DNA from: Protonemura montana
Lineage: Eukaryota > Arthropoda > Insecta > Plecoptera > Nemouridae
Reading direction: 5' to 3'
DNA length: 64,000 nt
NCBI GenBank assembly: GCA_947568835.1
Contig: OX387604.1
Coordinates: 27,142,851 to 27,206,850, forward strand
Below the pieces are notes generated by a model. The model did no database searches. It saw nothing but the letters and a program-made list of their open reading frames with translations, and had not been told where the DNA came from. Shown here piece after piece: positions 1-12,300 of the stretch (position 1 is the stretch's first letter; each line of letters begins with the position of its first letter). Made by a program: the position numbers and the translations under genes.

Positions 1-153
1 TGTGACCAGGCAATGCTAGGACAGCTGGATGAGTCTGTGACCAGGCAATGCTAGGACAGCTGGATGAGTCTGTGACCAGGCAATTCTAGGACAGCTGGAT
101 GAGTCTGTGACCAGGCAATGCTAGGACAGCTGGATGAGTCTGTGACCAGGCAA
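1..153. repeat. 35-bp minisatellite upstream of the pacifastin gene
   Basis: About four copies of a 35-bp unit (beginning tgtgaccaggcaatgctagg) run from the window edge to about position 153. The array probably continues outside the window. It ends about 40 bp before the predicted TATA box of the pacifastin gene. Confidence 0.9.
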
Positions 154-189
154 TGGTAGATCAGCTGATTGTGACGGTTTAAGTGGTCA

Positions 190-227
190 TATAAAGAAGA
201 CTAGTTTAGTTGAAAATTTCATCAGTT
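190..227 (+). promoter_or_regulatory. TATA box plus arthropod initiator of the pacifastin gene
   Basis: TATAAAG lies at 190-196 and TCAGTT, the classic arthropod initiator, at 222-227. The spacing puts a start site near 224, about 168 bp before the first ATG at 392. The inferred 5' leader holds five copies of a 9-bp ttacatctg repeat (about 286-333). Motifs are seen directly; promoter function is inferred. Confidence 0.5.
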
Positions 228-391
228 AGTCTTCGGTCGTTGGAAGGGATACACGTTCGTTTCGTCCGTTAAGTTTGTTAAGTTCGTTACATCTGTTACA
301 TCTGTTACATCTGTTACATCTGTTACATCTGTTTCTCCACGAAGTGTAATAACTGTGTTTCATTTCTGTGTTTTGCTTCAATTCATGCGAC

Positions 392-3300
392 ATGAAGATA
401 TATTTAATATTCGCGGTTGTTTCTGTGTGGATTTTAGTGGCTGCGGCAAGTGGTATGTTGTTTTGCATTTTTGGGTTTTTGAGTTTTTTATTGAAAATGA
501 TTGGGCTAAACACATGGGCTGATGACATGGGCTGATGACATGGGCTGATGACATGGGCTGATGACATGGGCTGATGACATGGGCTAAACACATGGGCTGA
601 TGACATGGGCTAAACACATGGGCTGATGACATGGGCTGATGACATGGGCTGATGACATGGGCTGATGACATGGGCTGATGACATGGGCTGATGACATGGG
701 CTGATGACATGGGCTGATGACATGGGCTAATTACATGGGCTGAACACATGGGCTAAACACATGGGCTAAACATATGGGCTAAACACATGGGCTAAACATA
801 TGGGCTAAACACATGGGCTAAACACATGGGCTAAACATATGGGCTAAACACATGGGCTAAACACATGGGCTAAACATATGGGCTAAACACATGGGCTAAA
901 CATATGGGCTAAACATATGGGCTAAACACATGGGCTAAACATATGGGCTAAACACATGGGCTAAACACATGGGCTAAACATATGGGCTAAACACATGGGC
1001 TAAACACATGGGCTAAACATATGGGCTAAACACATGGGCTAAACATATGGGCTAAACACATGGGCTGAACATATGGGCTGAACATATGGGCTGAACACAT
1101 GGGCTGAACATATGGGCTGAACATATGGGCTGAACACATGGGCTAAACACATGGGCTGAACATATGGGCTGAACATATGGGCTGAACACATGGGCTAAAC
1201 ACATGGGCTAAACATTTCAATATCAGGGGTGCAGATATTCTTGTAATTTCAAAGAAATGTTTAAGATTGTTACACCATATTCTCTAAGAAAACAAAGTGT
1301 GTCCTTCAGAAGATTGTACGGTATGTTTATATGTTCGGGGAGGAGAAGGGGAAGTTGTGCACGGGATCGTACTCACACCACTCTCTCGCTCTGTGCACTT
1401 GACTATAATTTATTAAAGGAAACCAAGTATGAGTTTTCAAAAGTAAATAAATTCACAAGCACCACATGGCGCATTAGCAGTTTGATTTTGATTTGTTTCG
1501 GAAATAGCTTGAGTATTCCTGAAAGTATTAGCAGCCATTCGAGTAAAAATGCAGTGAAATGCGGTGACAGCAGATTATTAAACTGTTGGCTGTTAGCAAG
1601 TATCGCTTCACCGGATGAACCAATCTATATGATCGTTCACAGCTCTTAGCTGATTCCAAGTTGGTCATAATAAACACAATTAACAACCTCCCAACCTGCC
1701 AACCTGCCAACCTGCCAACCTGCTAACCTGCCAACCTGCCAACCTGCTAATCTCCCAACCTTCCCACCTGCCAATCTGCCAACCTCCCAACCTGCCAACC
1801 TCCCAACCTGCCAACCTCAAAACCTCACAACCTCCCAACCTCACAACGTCAATGAAAGTGAAACTATTTCACTATTACCGGATCCAGGTTGCGTTGGGAG
1901 GAGTTTGTTTCGCTGTAAAATACATTTCAATTTGAATATTTTCGAACTTTTATGACGCTTCGATGTGTAACGGTTATTTCGTCATCCGATAGACAATAAA
2001 TCAGTTGTATATTTTGATTGTAGATTGTTGATCGTTGAAAGTGACGTCAGAGCTGAACTCTGCGAGGATTTGCAGGCAACATTTTGCCATGTTAATGTTC
2101 TGATCTGACTCAATCTTACTAATATTGCCATGTTAATGTTCTGATCTGACTGAATCTTACTAATATTGCCATGTTAATGTTCTGATCTCACTGAATCTTA
2201 CTAATATTGCCATGTTAATGTTCTGATCTGACTGAATCTTACTAATGTTGCCATGTTAATGTTCTGATCTGACTGAATCTTACTAATATTGCCATGTTAA
2301 TGTTCTGATCTGACTCAATCTTACTAATATTGCCATGTTAATGTTCTGATCTGACTGAATCTTACTAATCTTGCCATGTTAATGTTCTGATCTCACTGAA
2401 TCTTACTAATATTGCCATGTTAATGTTCTGATCTGACTCAATCTTACTAATATTGCCATGTTAATGTTCTGATCTCACTGAATCTTACTAATATTGCCAT
2501 GTTAATGTTCTTATCTCACTGAATCTTTCTAATTTTGCCACGTTAATGTTCTGATCTGACTGAATCTTACTAATATTGCCATGTTAATGTTCTGATCTGA
2601 CTGAATCTTACTAATGTTGCCATGTTAATGTTCTGATCTGACTGAATCTTACTAATATTGCCATGTTAATGTTCTGATCTCACTGGATCTTACTAATGTT
2701 GACATGTTAATGTTCTGATCAGACTGAATCTTACTAATGTTGCCATGTTAATGTTCTTATCTGACTGAATCTTACTAATGTTGCCATGTTAATGTTCTGA
2801 TCTCACTGGATCTGGCAAATATTCCTGGCTTTTTATCATCTACGCAGTGAACTCTGCTCTGCATCACGTGGTCTCAGCTTGACCCGGCCTCGTTCTACAG
2901 AATGAATAATAATAATAATATTTCGCAACGCGCCCATCTGCACATGTGTGCAATTTTTGCAAAGAAATAATAACTTTTCATCTGACTGGTCGCTTATTGA
3001 TAAATATTAAGCTAAAAGCATGAGCTGAAGCCTCATACAGACACTAAATACGATCATTAAATTAATCAACAAAAACATCTTCAAAGATATATCATTTCCG
3101 CCGACGAATGAGAAGAAATAAAAACATTTGTAAAAAAAAATCAATTAAAAACGACATGGAATTGCATAGCGTAGTTGTTGAAAGCAGGGACCGAGCATTA
3201 CGAACTGAATTGAGGTTTAATTGTTAATAAGCTTTACTATTTATTAGTGGTAATCAACAACTAAAGACGAACCCACGAACCCAAGTACCTAACCGTTCAA

Positions 3301-6300
3301 CCGTTCGGTGGTCACCCATCCAGTACCTGACCCAGCACAGTGTTGCTAAACTTCAGTGACCTCACGAGGACCGGTGTTTCTACCACGACAAACCTTTCGG
3401 TGGTCACCAATCCAATACCCGACCCAGCGCAGTGTTGCTTAACTTCGGTGGTCAACCATCAAGGAGAGTGGATAAACTTTTAATGACATCGGTGTTACTT
3501 TGTATGATTTCAGAAACAGCTCACGAACTCTCCACGCAACAATGCACTCCTGGGCAGATCAAGTCAGCTGATTGTAACTCTTGCACGTGCGGTGCTAAAG
3601 GAGATGGATACACGTGCACCAGGCGACTCTGTCCTGCAACTGAGACAAGGACTAAACGAGGTAAATATACAGGATCATGTTCTGTCTCTTTTTACCAGAG
3701 AACTAAGAAACTAAGACTAAACGAGGTAAATATACAAGATCATGTTCTGTCTCTTTCTCTCAAAAAATACTACTAATAATCATAGTCCATGATAAAACAA
3801 AGTTAAACCATCAAAAGTAACCGCTGCAAAGAATGTAATTCACAGTAGAAACAAAAATACTACTAATAACCATAGTCCATAATAAAACAAAGTTAAACCA
3901 TCGAAAGTAACCGCTGCAAAGAATAGAATTCACAGTAGAAACAAAAATTTCGATTCGTTTACCGGTCCCTGCTTTTTATAACATCGGCGGTACTTTGTAT
4001 GATTTCAGAAACAGCTCACGAACTCTCCACGCAACAATGCACTCCTGGGCAGATCAAGTCAGCTGATTGTAACTCTTGCACGTGCGGTGCTAAAGGAGAT
4101 GGATACACGTGCACCAGGCGACTCTGTCCTGCAACTGAGACAAGGACTAAACGAGGTAAATAAACAGGATCATGTTCTGTCTCTTTCTCTCAAAAAATAC
4201 TATTAATAACCATAGTCCATAATAAAACAAAGTTAAACCATCAAAAGTAACCGCTGCAAAGGATAGAATTCACAGTAGAAACAAAAATACTACTAATAAC
4301 CATAGTCCATGATAAAACAAAGTTAAACCATCAAAAGTAACCGCTGCAAAGAATGGAATTCATAGTAGAAACAAAAATTTCGATTCGTTTACCGGTCCCT
4401 GCTTTTAATAACATCGGTGTTACTTTGTATGATTTCAGAAACAGCTCACGAACTCTCCACGCAACAATGCACTCCTGGGCAAATCAAGTCAGCTGATTGT
4501 AACTCTTGCACGTGCGGTGCTAAAGGAGATGGATACACGTGCACCAGGCGGATCTGTCCTGCAACTGAGACTAGGACTAAACGAGGTAAATATACAGGAT
4601 CATGTTCTGTCTCTTTTTACCAGAGAACTAAGAAACTAAGACTAAACGAGGTAAATATACAAGATCATGTTCTGTCTCTTTCTCTCAAAAAATACTACTA
4701 ATAACCATAGTCCATGATAAAACAAATTTTTTATTTATTTATTTATTCCGTTTGATCATGGACATGATATTTGGAATTGTCTTTCAGTTACAGTTCAGTT
4801 CAGTTTACAATAAAATATGTTCTCAATGACTAAAATATATAGTAGCGTATAAATATGCAACAATAAAATAAAGGTACAATAATAGACAATAAAAGATAGT
4901 AATAGGTACAATAATTATATAATACCGTGTCATATATTTATAATCTAAAGCTAGAATTGCATGACTCTAAAGTTTTGGACAGAACGTCGAAACTGAGTAG
5001 AAACATTTTTCAATTAAAAAATCTTTTAGCTTATACTTAAACCCTGGATTTGACTGTTCTTTTAAAATATTTGGGAGAGCGTTATATAATAAAATGCCGG
5101 CATGAAAAGGGTTCTTCTTTGACGCTTTATAATTAATTTTGCTTACTCTAGGGTTAGTGCTTCTGCGAGTGTTGTGTTTTCGTTCTGTGATGGGGGTAGT
5201 TATATTTGAGTGTTCGAGTACAAATTAAATGGTGCTGTAAATATATAATGATGGTAGTGTCATGATTTTGAAAGTTCTAAAATGTGGTTTACAAGTATCT
5301 TTATAGAAGTTTATTGCGCAAGGGTTGCGGCTTGTCTGTGCTAGTGCTCTAAGGGCTCGTTTTTGGAGTAGGAAAAGTCTTTTTGTGTGGTGGGATAATC
5401 CCCAAAATATTATTCCATATTGAAGTCTTGATTGGATTTGTGCATGGTATACAAGTATGGCAGAGGCTACGCCCGCAATTTCTACTATTTTCTTCACAAG
5501 GAAACATCCTGTCGCTATTTTTTTGGCAGTTGAGTTTATGTGACTTTTCCAATCTAATGATGAGTCTATTATGATCCCCAAAAATTTCGTTTCTTGGGCC
5601 ACAGGAATGCTCTTTCGATCAAGTTTAATGAGCGGACTGATACGGCTTGCTTCGTGATTATGTTTATGTGAGAACTGGATTATTATTGTTTTTTCTTGAT
5701 TAAGGAATAGGTCATTCTCATGGCAATAGTCAGCTACCTGTTCGACCGCTTCGGATCCTACTTTGCTTAGATTAGATTCGTGAGCCTCGTTTCATCAGTC
5801 GTGTCATCAGCAAAAAGGGTTAAATTTCCTGTTTGCATTTTGTCCGCAATGTTATTAATGAAAATAATAAATAATAGGGGGGATAGTACACTGCCCTGTG
5901 GTAGTCCAATATTAGTAATTATTTGTTTGGAGGTAGACGTACCCTTATCTCCAGTGATAGTTACTTCTTGCTGTCTATCCGCTAGGAATGATTGAATCCA
6001 TTTTTGTGCAACACCAAAAATTCCCAAGTTTCCTAGTTTTTGTAAGAGCAAGGTGTGATTTATGGTGTCGAAGGCCTTGGAATAGTCATAAAAGATCCCA
6101 ATTGTATTTCTTTTGTCATCTAGCGCTCTGATTACGTCATTTACAAAGCCAGCAATCGCGGTAGTCGTCGATTTATTTTTTACGAAGCCGTGTTGGATAT
6201 TATTAAGCAAATTATGTGTTTCCAGAAACTGCCATAGTCTTGTGCTAAAGGTTTTTTCGAATATTTTTGAAAAACTTGAAAGGATTGCGATGGGACGATA

Positions 6301-9300
6301 GTTTTGTATGCAGAATTTGTCCCCTTTCTTGTAGATAGGTTTGATAATTGCTCTTTTTAACATATGTGGGAATACATCTTGTGACAGTGATGCGTTAATA
6401 ACAAGCAATAGAGGTTCGACAAGGCATGAGATGACCTCTTTAATTATGTCCCCCGGTACACCATCAAATCCTGCCGATCGTTTGTTGCAGACCTTTTTAA
6501 TTATCTCATATAGTTCATTTTTTCCTAAGGATGTAAGAAAAATGTTTTTGTTACTTAATCGTCGCGTACTAATAGGAGTTGTTGCATTATGTTTAGGTGT
6601 TTTATTCGACAGTAGGGCTTGTACTTGATCTCGGTAGAATATGTTAAAAAGGTTCGCTATTTCCAGTTGGTTTTCAATTTTGTCCTTCCCTATCTTCAAT
6701 ATTATGTTTTCTCTCGCTTCTGTGTTGATTTGCGCGTAATTATTTCTCTTGTTGATGTTCCAAGCAGCTTTGCCTTTGTTTGTACTTTCCGCAATCGTCT
6801 TGGAGTTGTGCAATTTTTTTGCTTTCTTCATTTCCGTGATGTAGTGTCTTTTCAATAGTTGATACGACGTTTTCTTTTCTTGGGATAGCGTGGATTTGTA
6901 TTCCGTATAAGACTTCTGCACAGCATGTGCCATTTTTTTATGTTCTGCGGTGTACCAATCTTTGTGTGTCAAACGCGTTAAACCATCGAAAGTAACCGCT
7001 GCAAAGTATGGAATTCACAGTAGAAACAAAAATTTCGATTCGTTTACCGGTCCCAGCTTTTAATAACATCGGTGTTACTTTGTATGATTTCAGAAACAGC
7101 TCACGAACTCTCCACGCAACAATGCACTCCTGGGCAGATCAAGTCAGCTGATTGTAACTCTTGCACGTGCGGTGCTAAAGGAGATGGATACACGTGCACC
7201 AGGCGGATCTGTCCTGCAACTGAGACTAGGACTAAACGAGGTAAATAAACAAGATCATGTTCTGTCTCTTTTTACCAGAGAACTAAGAAACTAAGACTAA
7301 ACGAGGTAAATATACAGGATCATGTTATTGTTCTGTCTCTTTTTACTAGAGAACTAAGAAACTAAGACTAAACGAGGTAAATAAACACGATCATGTTCTG
7401 TCTCTTTCTCTCAAAAATACTACTAATAACCATGGTCCATGATAAAACAAAGTTAAACCATCGAAAGGAATACCGAACGGTTTGGCGTGTTGGAAACACC
7501 GGTTCTCGTTAGATCACCGAAGTTAAGCAACACTGCGCTGATTCAGGTATTGAATGGGTGACCATCATACACATGACCAGTTCTGTTCGGGAGAGAGGTT
7601 GGAGGGATGAAAGTTAGTACAGCAACATCATTCGCCTTGCTTATCAACCTCTCAACAGCATGGATTTGTGGAGGAATCCTGTTGTTCGCGTTGTACCGTC
7701 CTTCGGAAGGGACGTTAAGCCGGTGGTCCCCTTGGTCTTCGACAGGAGTAGGCTACGTGCCGACACCGGGTTTCCCTTCCTCCCTTCTAGGCTAGGTTAG
7801 GTTCATCATCATCCACTCATTCACCGACGCCATTAGACCAGTGCCGCATGACCAGATGTCAAAACAGTGCGTCGTTAAACACCACAAATAATAATAATAA
7901 TAATCGAAAGTAATTGCTGCAAAGAATGGAATTCACAGTAGAAACAAAATTTTCGATTCGTTTACCGGTCCCTGCATTTAATAACATCGGTGTTACTTTG
8001 TATGATTTCAGAAACAGCTCACGAACTCTCCACGCAACAATGCACTCCTGGGCAGATCAAGTCAGCTGATTGTAACTCTTGCACGTGCGGTGCTAAAGGA
8101 GATGGATACACGTGCACCAGGCGGATCTGTCCTGCAACTGAGACTAGGACTAAACGAGGTAAATATACAGGATCATGTTCTGTCTCTTTTTACCAGAGAA
8201 CTAAAAAACTAAGACTAAACGAGGTAAATATACAGGATCATGTTCTGTCTCTTTTTATCAGAGAACTAAGAAACTAGGACTAAACGAGGTAAATAAACAG
8301 GATCATGTTCTGTCTCTTTTTATCAGAGAACTAAGAAACTAGGACTAAACGAGGTAAATATACAGGATCATGTTCTGTCTCTTTTTATCAGAGAACTAAG
8401 AAACTAAGACTAAACGAGGTAAATAAACAGGATCATGTTCTGTCTCTTTTTACCAGAGAACTAAGAAACTAGGACTAAACGAGGTAAATATACAGGATCA
8501 TGTTCTGTCTCTTTTTATCAGAGAACTAAGAAACTAAGACTAAACGAGGTAAATAAACAGGATCATGTTCTGTCTGTTTTTACCAGAGAACTAAGAAACT
8601 AGGACTAAACGAGGTAAATATACAGGATCATATTCTGTCTCTTTTTATCAGAGAACTAAGAAACTAAGACTAAACGAGGTAAATAAACAGGATCATGTTC
8701 TGTCTGTTTTTACCAGAGAACTAAGAAACTAGGACTAAACGAGGTAAATAAACAGGATCATGTTCTGTCTGTTTTTACCAGAGAACTAAGAAACTAAGAC
8801 TAAACGAGGTAAATATACAGGATCATGTTCTGTCTGTTTTTACCAGAGAACTAAGAAACTAAGACTAAACGAGGTAAATATACAGGATCATGTTCTGTCT
8901 GTTTTTACCAGAGAACTAAGAAACTAAGACTAAACGAGGTAAATATACAGGATCATGTTCTGTCTCTTTTTACCAGAGAACTAAGAAACTAGGACTAAAC
9001 GAGGTAAATAAACAGGATCATGTTCTGTCTCTTTTTATCAGAGAAAAGATTTCAAGTGAAGCCGGGTGAAGTCGGGTGAAGTCGGGTGAAGTCGGGTGAA
9101 GTCGGGTGAAGTCGGGTGAAGCCAAGTGAAGCCAAGTGAAGTCGGGTGAAGTCGGGTGAAGCCAAGTGAAGCCAAGTGAAGTCGGGTGAAGTCGGGTGAA
9201 GCCAAGTGAAGTCGGGTGAAGTCGGGTGAAGTCGGGTGAAGTCGGGTGAAGTCGGGTGAAGTCGGGTGAAGTCGGGTGAAGTCGGGTGAAGTCGGGTGAA

Positions 9301-12300
9301 GTCGGGTGACGTCGGGTGAAGTCGGGTAAAGTCGGGTGAAGTCGGGTGAAGTCGAATGAAGTCGGGTGAAGCCGGGCGAAGCCAAGTGAAGCCGGGTGAA
9401 GCCAAGTGCAGCCAAGTGAAGTATGTGAAGCTATGTGAAGCTATGTGAAGCCAAGTGAAGCCGGGTTAAGCTGGGTTTAGCTAGGTTGAGCCGGGTTAAG
9501 CTTTGTGAAACCGGGTTAAGATAGGTTAAGCAAGGTGAAGCCGGGTGTAGATGTAATAGATCTGTATCCACATTGCCAAGAATTCCTAGTACTTACTCTA
9601 GAACATCTATTCTAATCTTATTTTCCTGGTTTTTTCAGAAACACCTGCCGAGCTAGCAACGCAGACCTGCGTTGCTGGAGAGAAGAAAACAGCTGATTGC
9701 AATACTTGCACGTGTGGATCTCGCGGAGATGGGTACACGTGCACTCGACGTATATGTGAAGAGAGCCGCATTAAGCGAGGTAACTCACCAATACAATCCA
9801 ACAATACATCAATACATCAATCCAACAATCCAACAATCCAACAATCCAACAATCCAACAATCCAACAATCCAACAATCCAACAATCCAACAATCCAACAA
9901 TCCAACTTTATAACGTGTATACTTAACAGAAGCACTTAGAGCGGTAGCACTTCGACTCTAATTTAGAGCAGTAGCACTAAGACTCTAACTTAGAGCATTA
10001 GCACTAAGACTCTAACTTAGAGCAGTAGCACTAAGACTCTAACTTAGAGCAGTAGCACTAAGACTCTAACTAAGAGCGGTAGCACTAAGACTCTAACTTA
10101 GAGCGGTAGCACTAAGACTCTAACTTAGAGCAGCAGCACAAAGACTCTAACTTAGAGCAGTAGCACTAAGACTCTAACTTAGAGCAGTAGCACTAAGACT
10201 CTAACTTAGAGCAGTAGCACTAAGACTCTAACTTAGAGCAGTAGCACTAAGACTCTAACTTAGAGAAGTAGCACTAAGACTCTAACTTAGAGCAGTAAAA
10301 CTAAGACTCTAACTTAGAGCAGTTGCACTAAGACTCTAACTTAGAGCAGTTAAACTAAGACTCTGACTTAGAGCAGTTAAACTAAGACTCTTACTTAGAG
10401 CATTAGCACTAAGACTCTAACTTAGAGCAGTAGCACTAAGACTCTAACTTAGAGCAGTAAAACTAAGACTCTAACTTAGAGCAGTTGCACCAAGACTCTA
10501 ACTTAGAGCAGTTAAGCTAAGACTCTGACTTAGAGCAGTTAAACTAAGACTCTTACTTAGAGCAGTAGCACTAAGACTCTAACTTAGAGCAGTAGCACTT
10601 AGACTCTGACTTAGAGCAGCATCACTAGGACTCTAACTTAGAGCAGTAGAACTAAGACTCTGACTTAGAGCAGTTTTTTGTATAGCATTGTGTGTTAAAG
10701 GTACAGAGCAGAAGAGAGTTTGCTCTCCCAACTCGTCGTTCAAGAGGGAATGCAATACCTGCCGATGCAACTCTGACGGGACAAATGCAGCTTGCACTGA
10801 AAAGTTCTGCCTTCGCAAGAGACGGGGTAAGTCACAAAAACAATTCTTTTACAGAATCTTAAGAAATTTATTTTCATTGTTTCAATTATGCAAAGAAAAT
10901 TGATAGTGAATTTGAGAAAACTGACGCTTTTGTCCAATTGTTCACTTTCATTTGGAATTATGTGCCATCTTTATTGTTTGGTTGAAAAAGATTCTGTGCC
11001 AACATTGAGTAAAACTTGTTCAATAACTTGAACTCTTATTTACCTTGTTTATGCCATTAATCAAGCTGTTGGTAAATCAATGTTAGATGCCACCAGACTT
11101 TTCTTTTCAAATGATACAGCAGGTGTTAATTGTCACTTAGCAAGCAATTAGTACAGACATGTCCATATGACTGTAATAACACATTGTTTTTCAACTCAGT
11201 GTTCGTGAAATGTATGCCAAGTAAGCTGGATAAAATGTAACTACCCAGGACTACCCATGTGTTTGTGTCCAGGAGTGAAACGATTGCAACATGAAAACTG
11301 TTTTGTTTTCCTTGCAGAGACGATTGAAGATTGCATCCCAGGAAAGTCATTTAAGAAGGAATGCAATCAATGTCGCTGTTCATCTGATGGCCGCAGTGCA
11401 TCTTGTACTCAGAAGTTCTGCATTCACCGTGAGAAACGTGGTAATAAACAATACAAGAAAGTATCTTAGCATAGCGCAGCTAGAACAGTCCCATTCAGTG
11501 CTAGTAAGATTGTGGTTATGTTTGCAGTGCTAGTAAGAGTGAGGTTATGTTTGCAGTGCTAGTAAGAGTGAGGTTATGTTTGCAGTGCTAGTAAGAGTGT
11601 GGTTATGTTTGCAGTGCTAGTAAGAGTGAGGTTATGTTTGCAGTGCTAGTAAGAGTGTGGTTATGTTTGCAGTGCTAGTAAGAGTGTGGTTATGTTTGCA
11701 GTGCTAGTAAGAGTGAGGTTATGTTTGCAGTGCTAGTAAGAGTGAGGTTATGTTTGCAGTGCTAGTAAGAGTGAGGTTATGTTTGCAGTGCTAGTAAGAG
11801 TGAGGTTATGTTTGCAGTGCTAGTAAGAGTGAGGTTATGTTTGCAGTGCTAGTAAGAGTGTGGTTATGTTTGCAGTGCTAGTAAGAGTGTGGTTATGTTT
11901 GCAGTGCTAGTAAGAGTGTGGTTATGTTTGCAGTGCTAGTAAGAGTGAGGTTATGTTTGCAGTGCTAGTAAGAGTGAGGTTATGTTTGCAGTGCTAGTAA
12001 GAGTGTGGTTATGTTTGCAGTGCTAGTAAGAGTGTGGTTATGTTTGCAGTGCTAGTAAGAGTGAGGTTATGTTTGCAGTGGTAGTAAGAGTGTGGTTATG
12101 TTTGCAGTGCTAGTAAGAGTGTGGTTATGTTTGCAGTGCTAGTAAGAGTGTGGTTATGTTTGCAGTGCTAGTAAGAGTGAGGTTATGTTTGCAGTGCTAG
12201 TAAGAGTGAGGTTATGTTTGCAGTGCTAGTAAGAGTGAGGTTATGTTTGCAGTGCTAGTAAGAGTGAGGTTATGTTTGCAGTGCTAGTAAGAGTGAGGTT

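Larger units (their letters stand above)
3514..8158 (+). repeat. Tandem amplification of the pacifastin exon plus its intron (five units)
   Basis: Five 147-bp exons start at 3514, 4009, 4439, 7094 and 8012, each with the same 3' intron end (acatcggtgttactttgtatgatttcag) and similar downstream intron sequence. Exons 1-2 read TRRLC and exons 3-5 read TRRIC, so two sub-lineages are visible. Unit spacing is 495 and 430 bp where no transposon has landed. A LINE (4727-6976) and a SINE (7473-7903) inserted after the duplications. Confidence 0.9.

Noticed and set aside
517..1215. CRISPR-like regularity in this and other arrays
   Set aside because: Units are contiguous with no unique spacers, and the window is plainly eukaryotic.
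1257..1649. 130-codon open frame in pacifastin intron 1
   Set aside because: No recognisable domain or splice link; composition is typical of a chance frame.
7473..7600. A functional 5S rRNA gene
   Set aside because: The 5S-like head is diverged, lacks a Pol III T-run terminator at the right place and continues into a SINE body with an (aat)n tail.
8159..9045. Possible 27-nt micro-exons between ctctttttatcag and gag/gtaaat in each 65-bp unit
   Set aside because: In the phase set by the neighbouring exons the first codons read GAG AAC TAA, an immediate stop, so inclusion would truncate the protein.
9038..9415. FTRLHPTSPD-type repeat protein on the minus strand
   Set aside because: By-product of the 10-bp minisatellite within a pacifastin intron.
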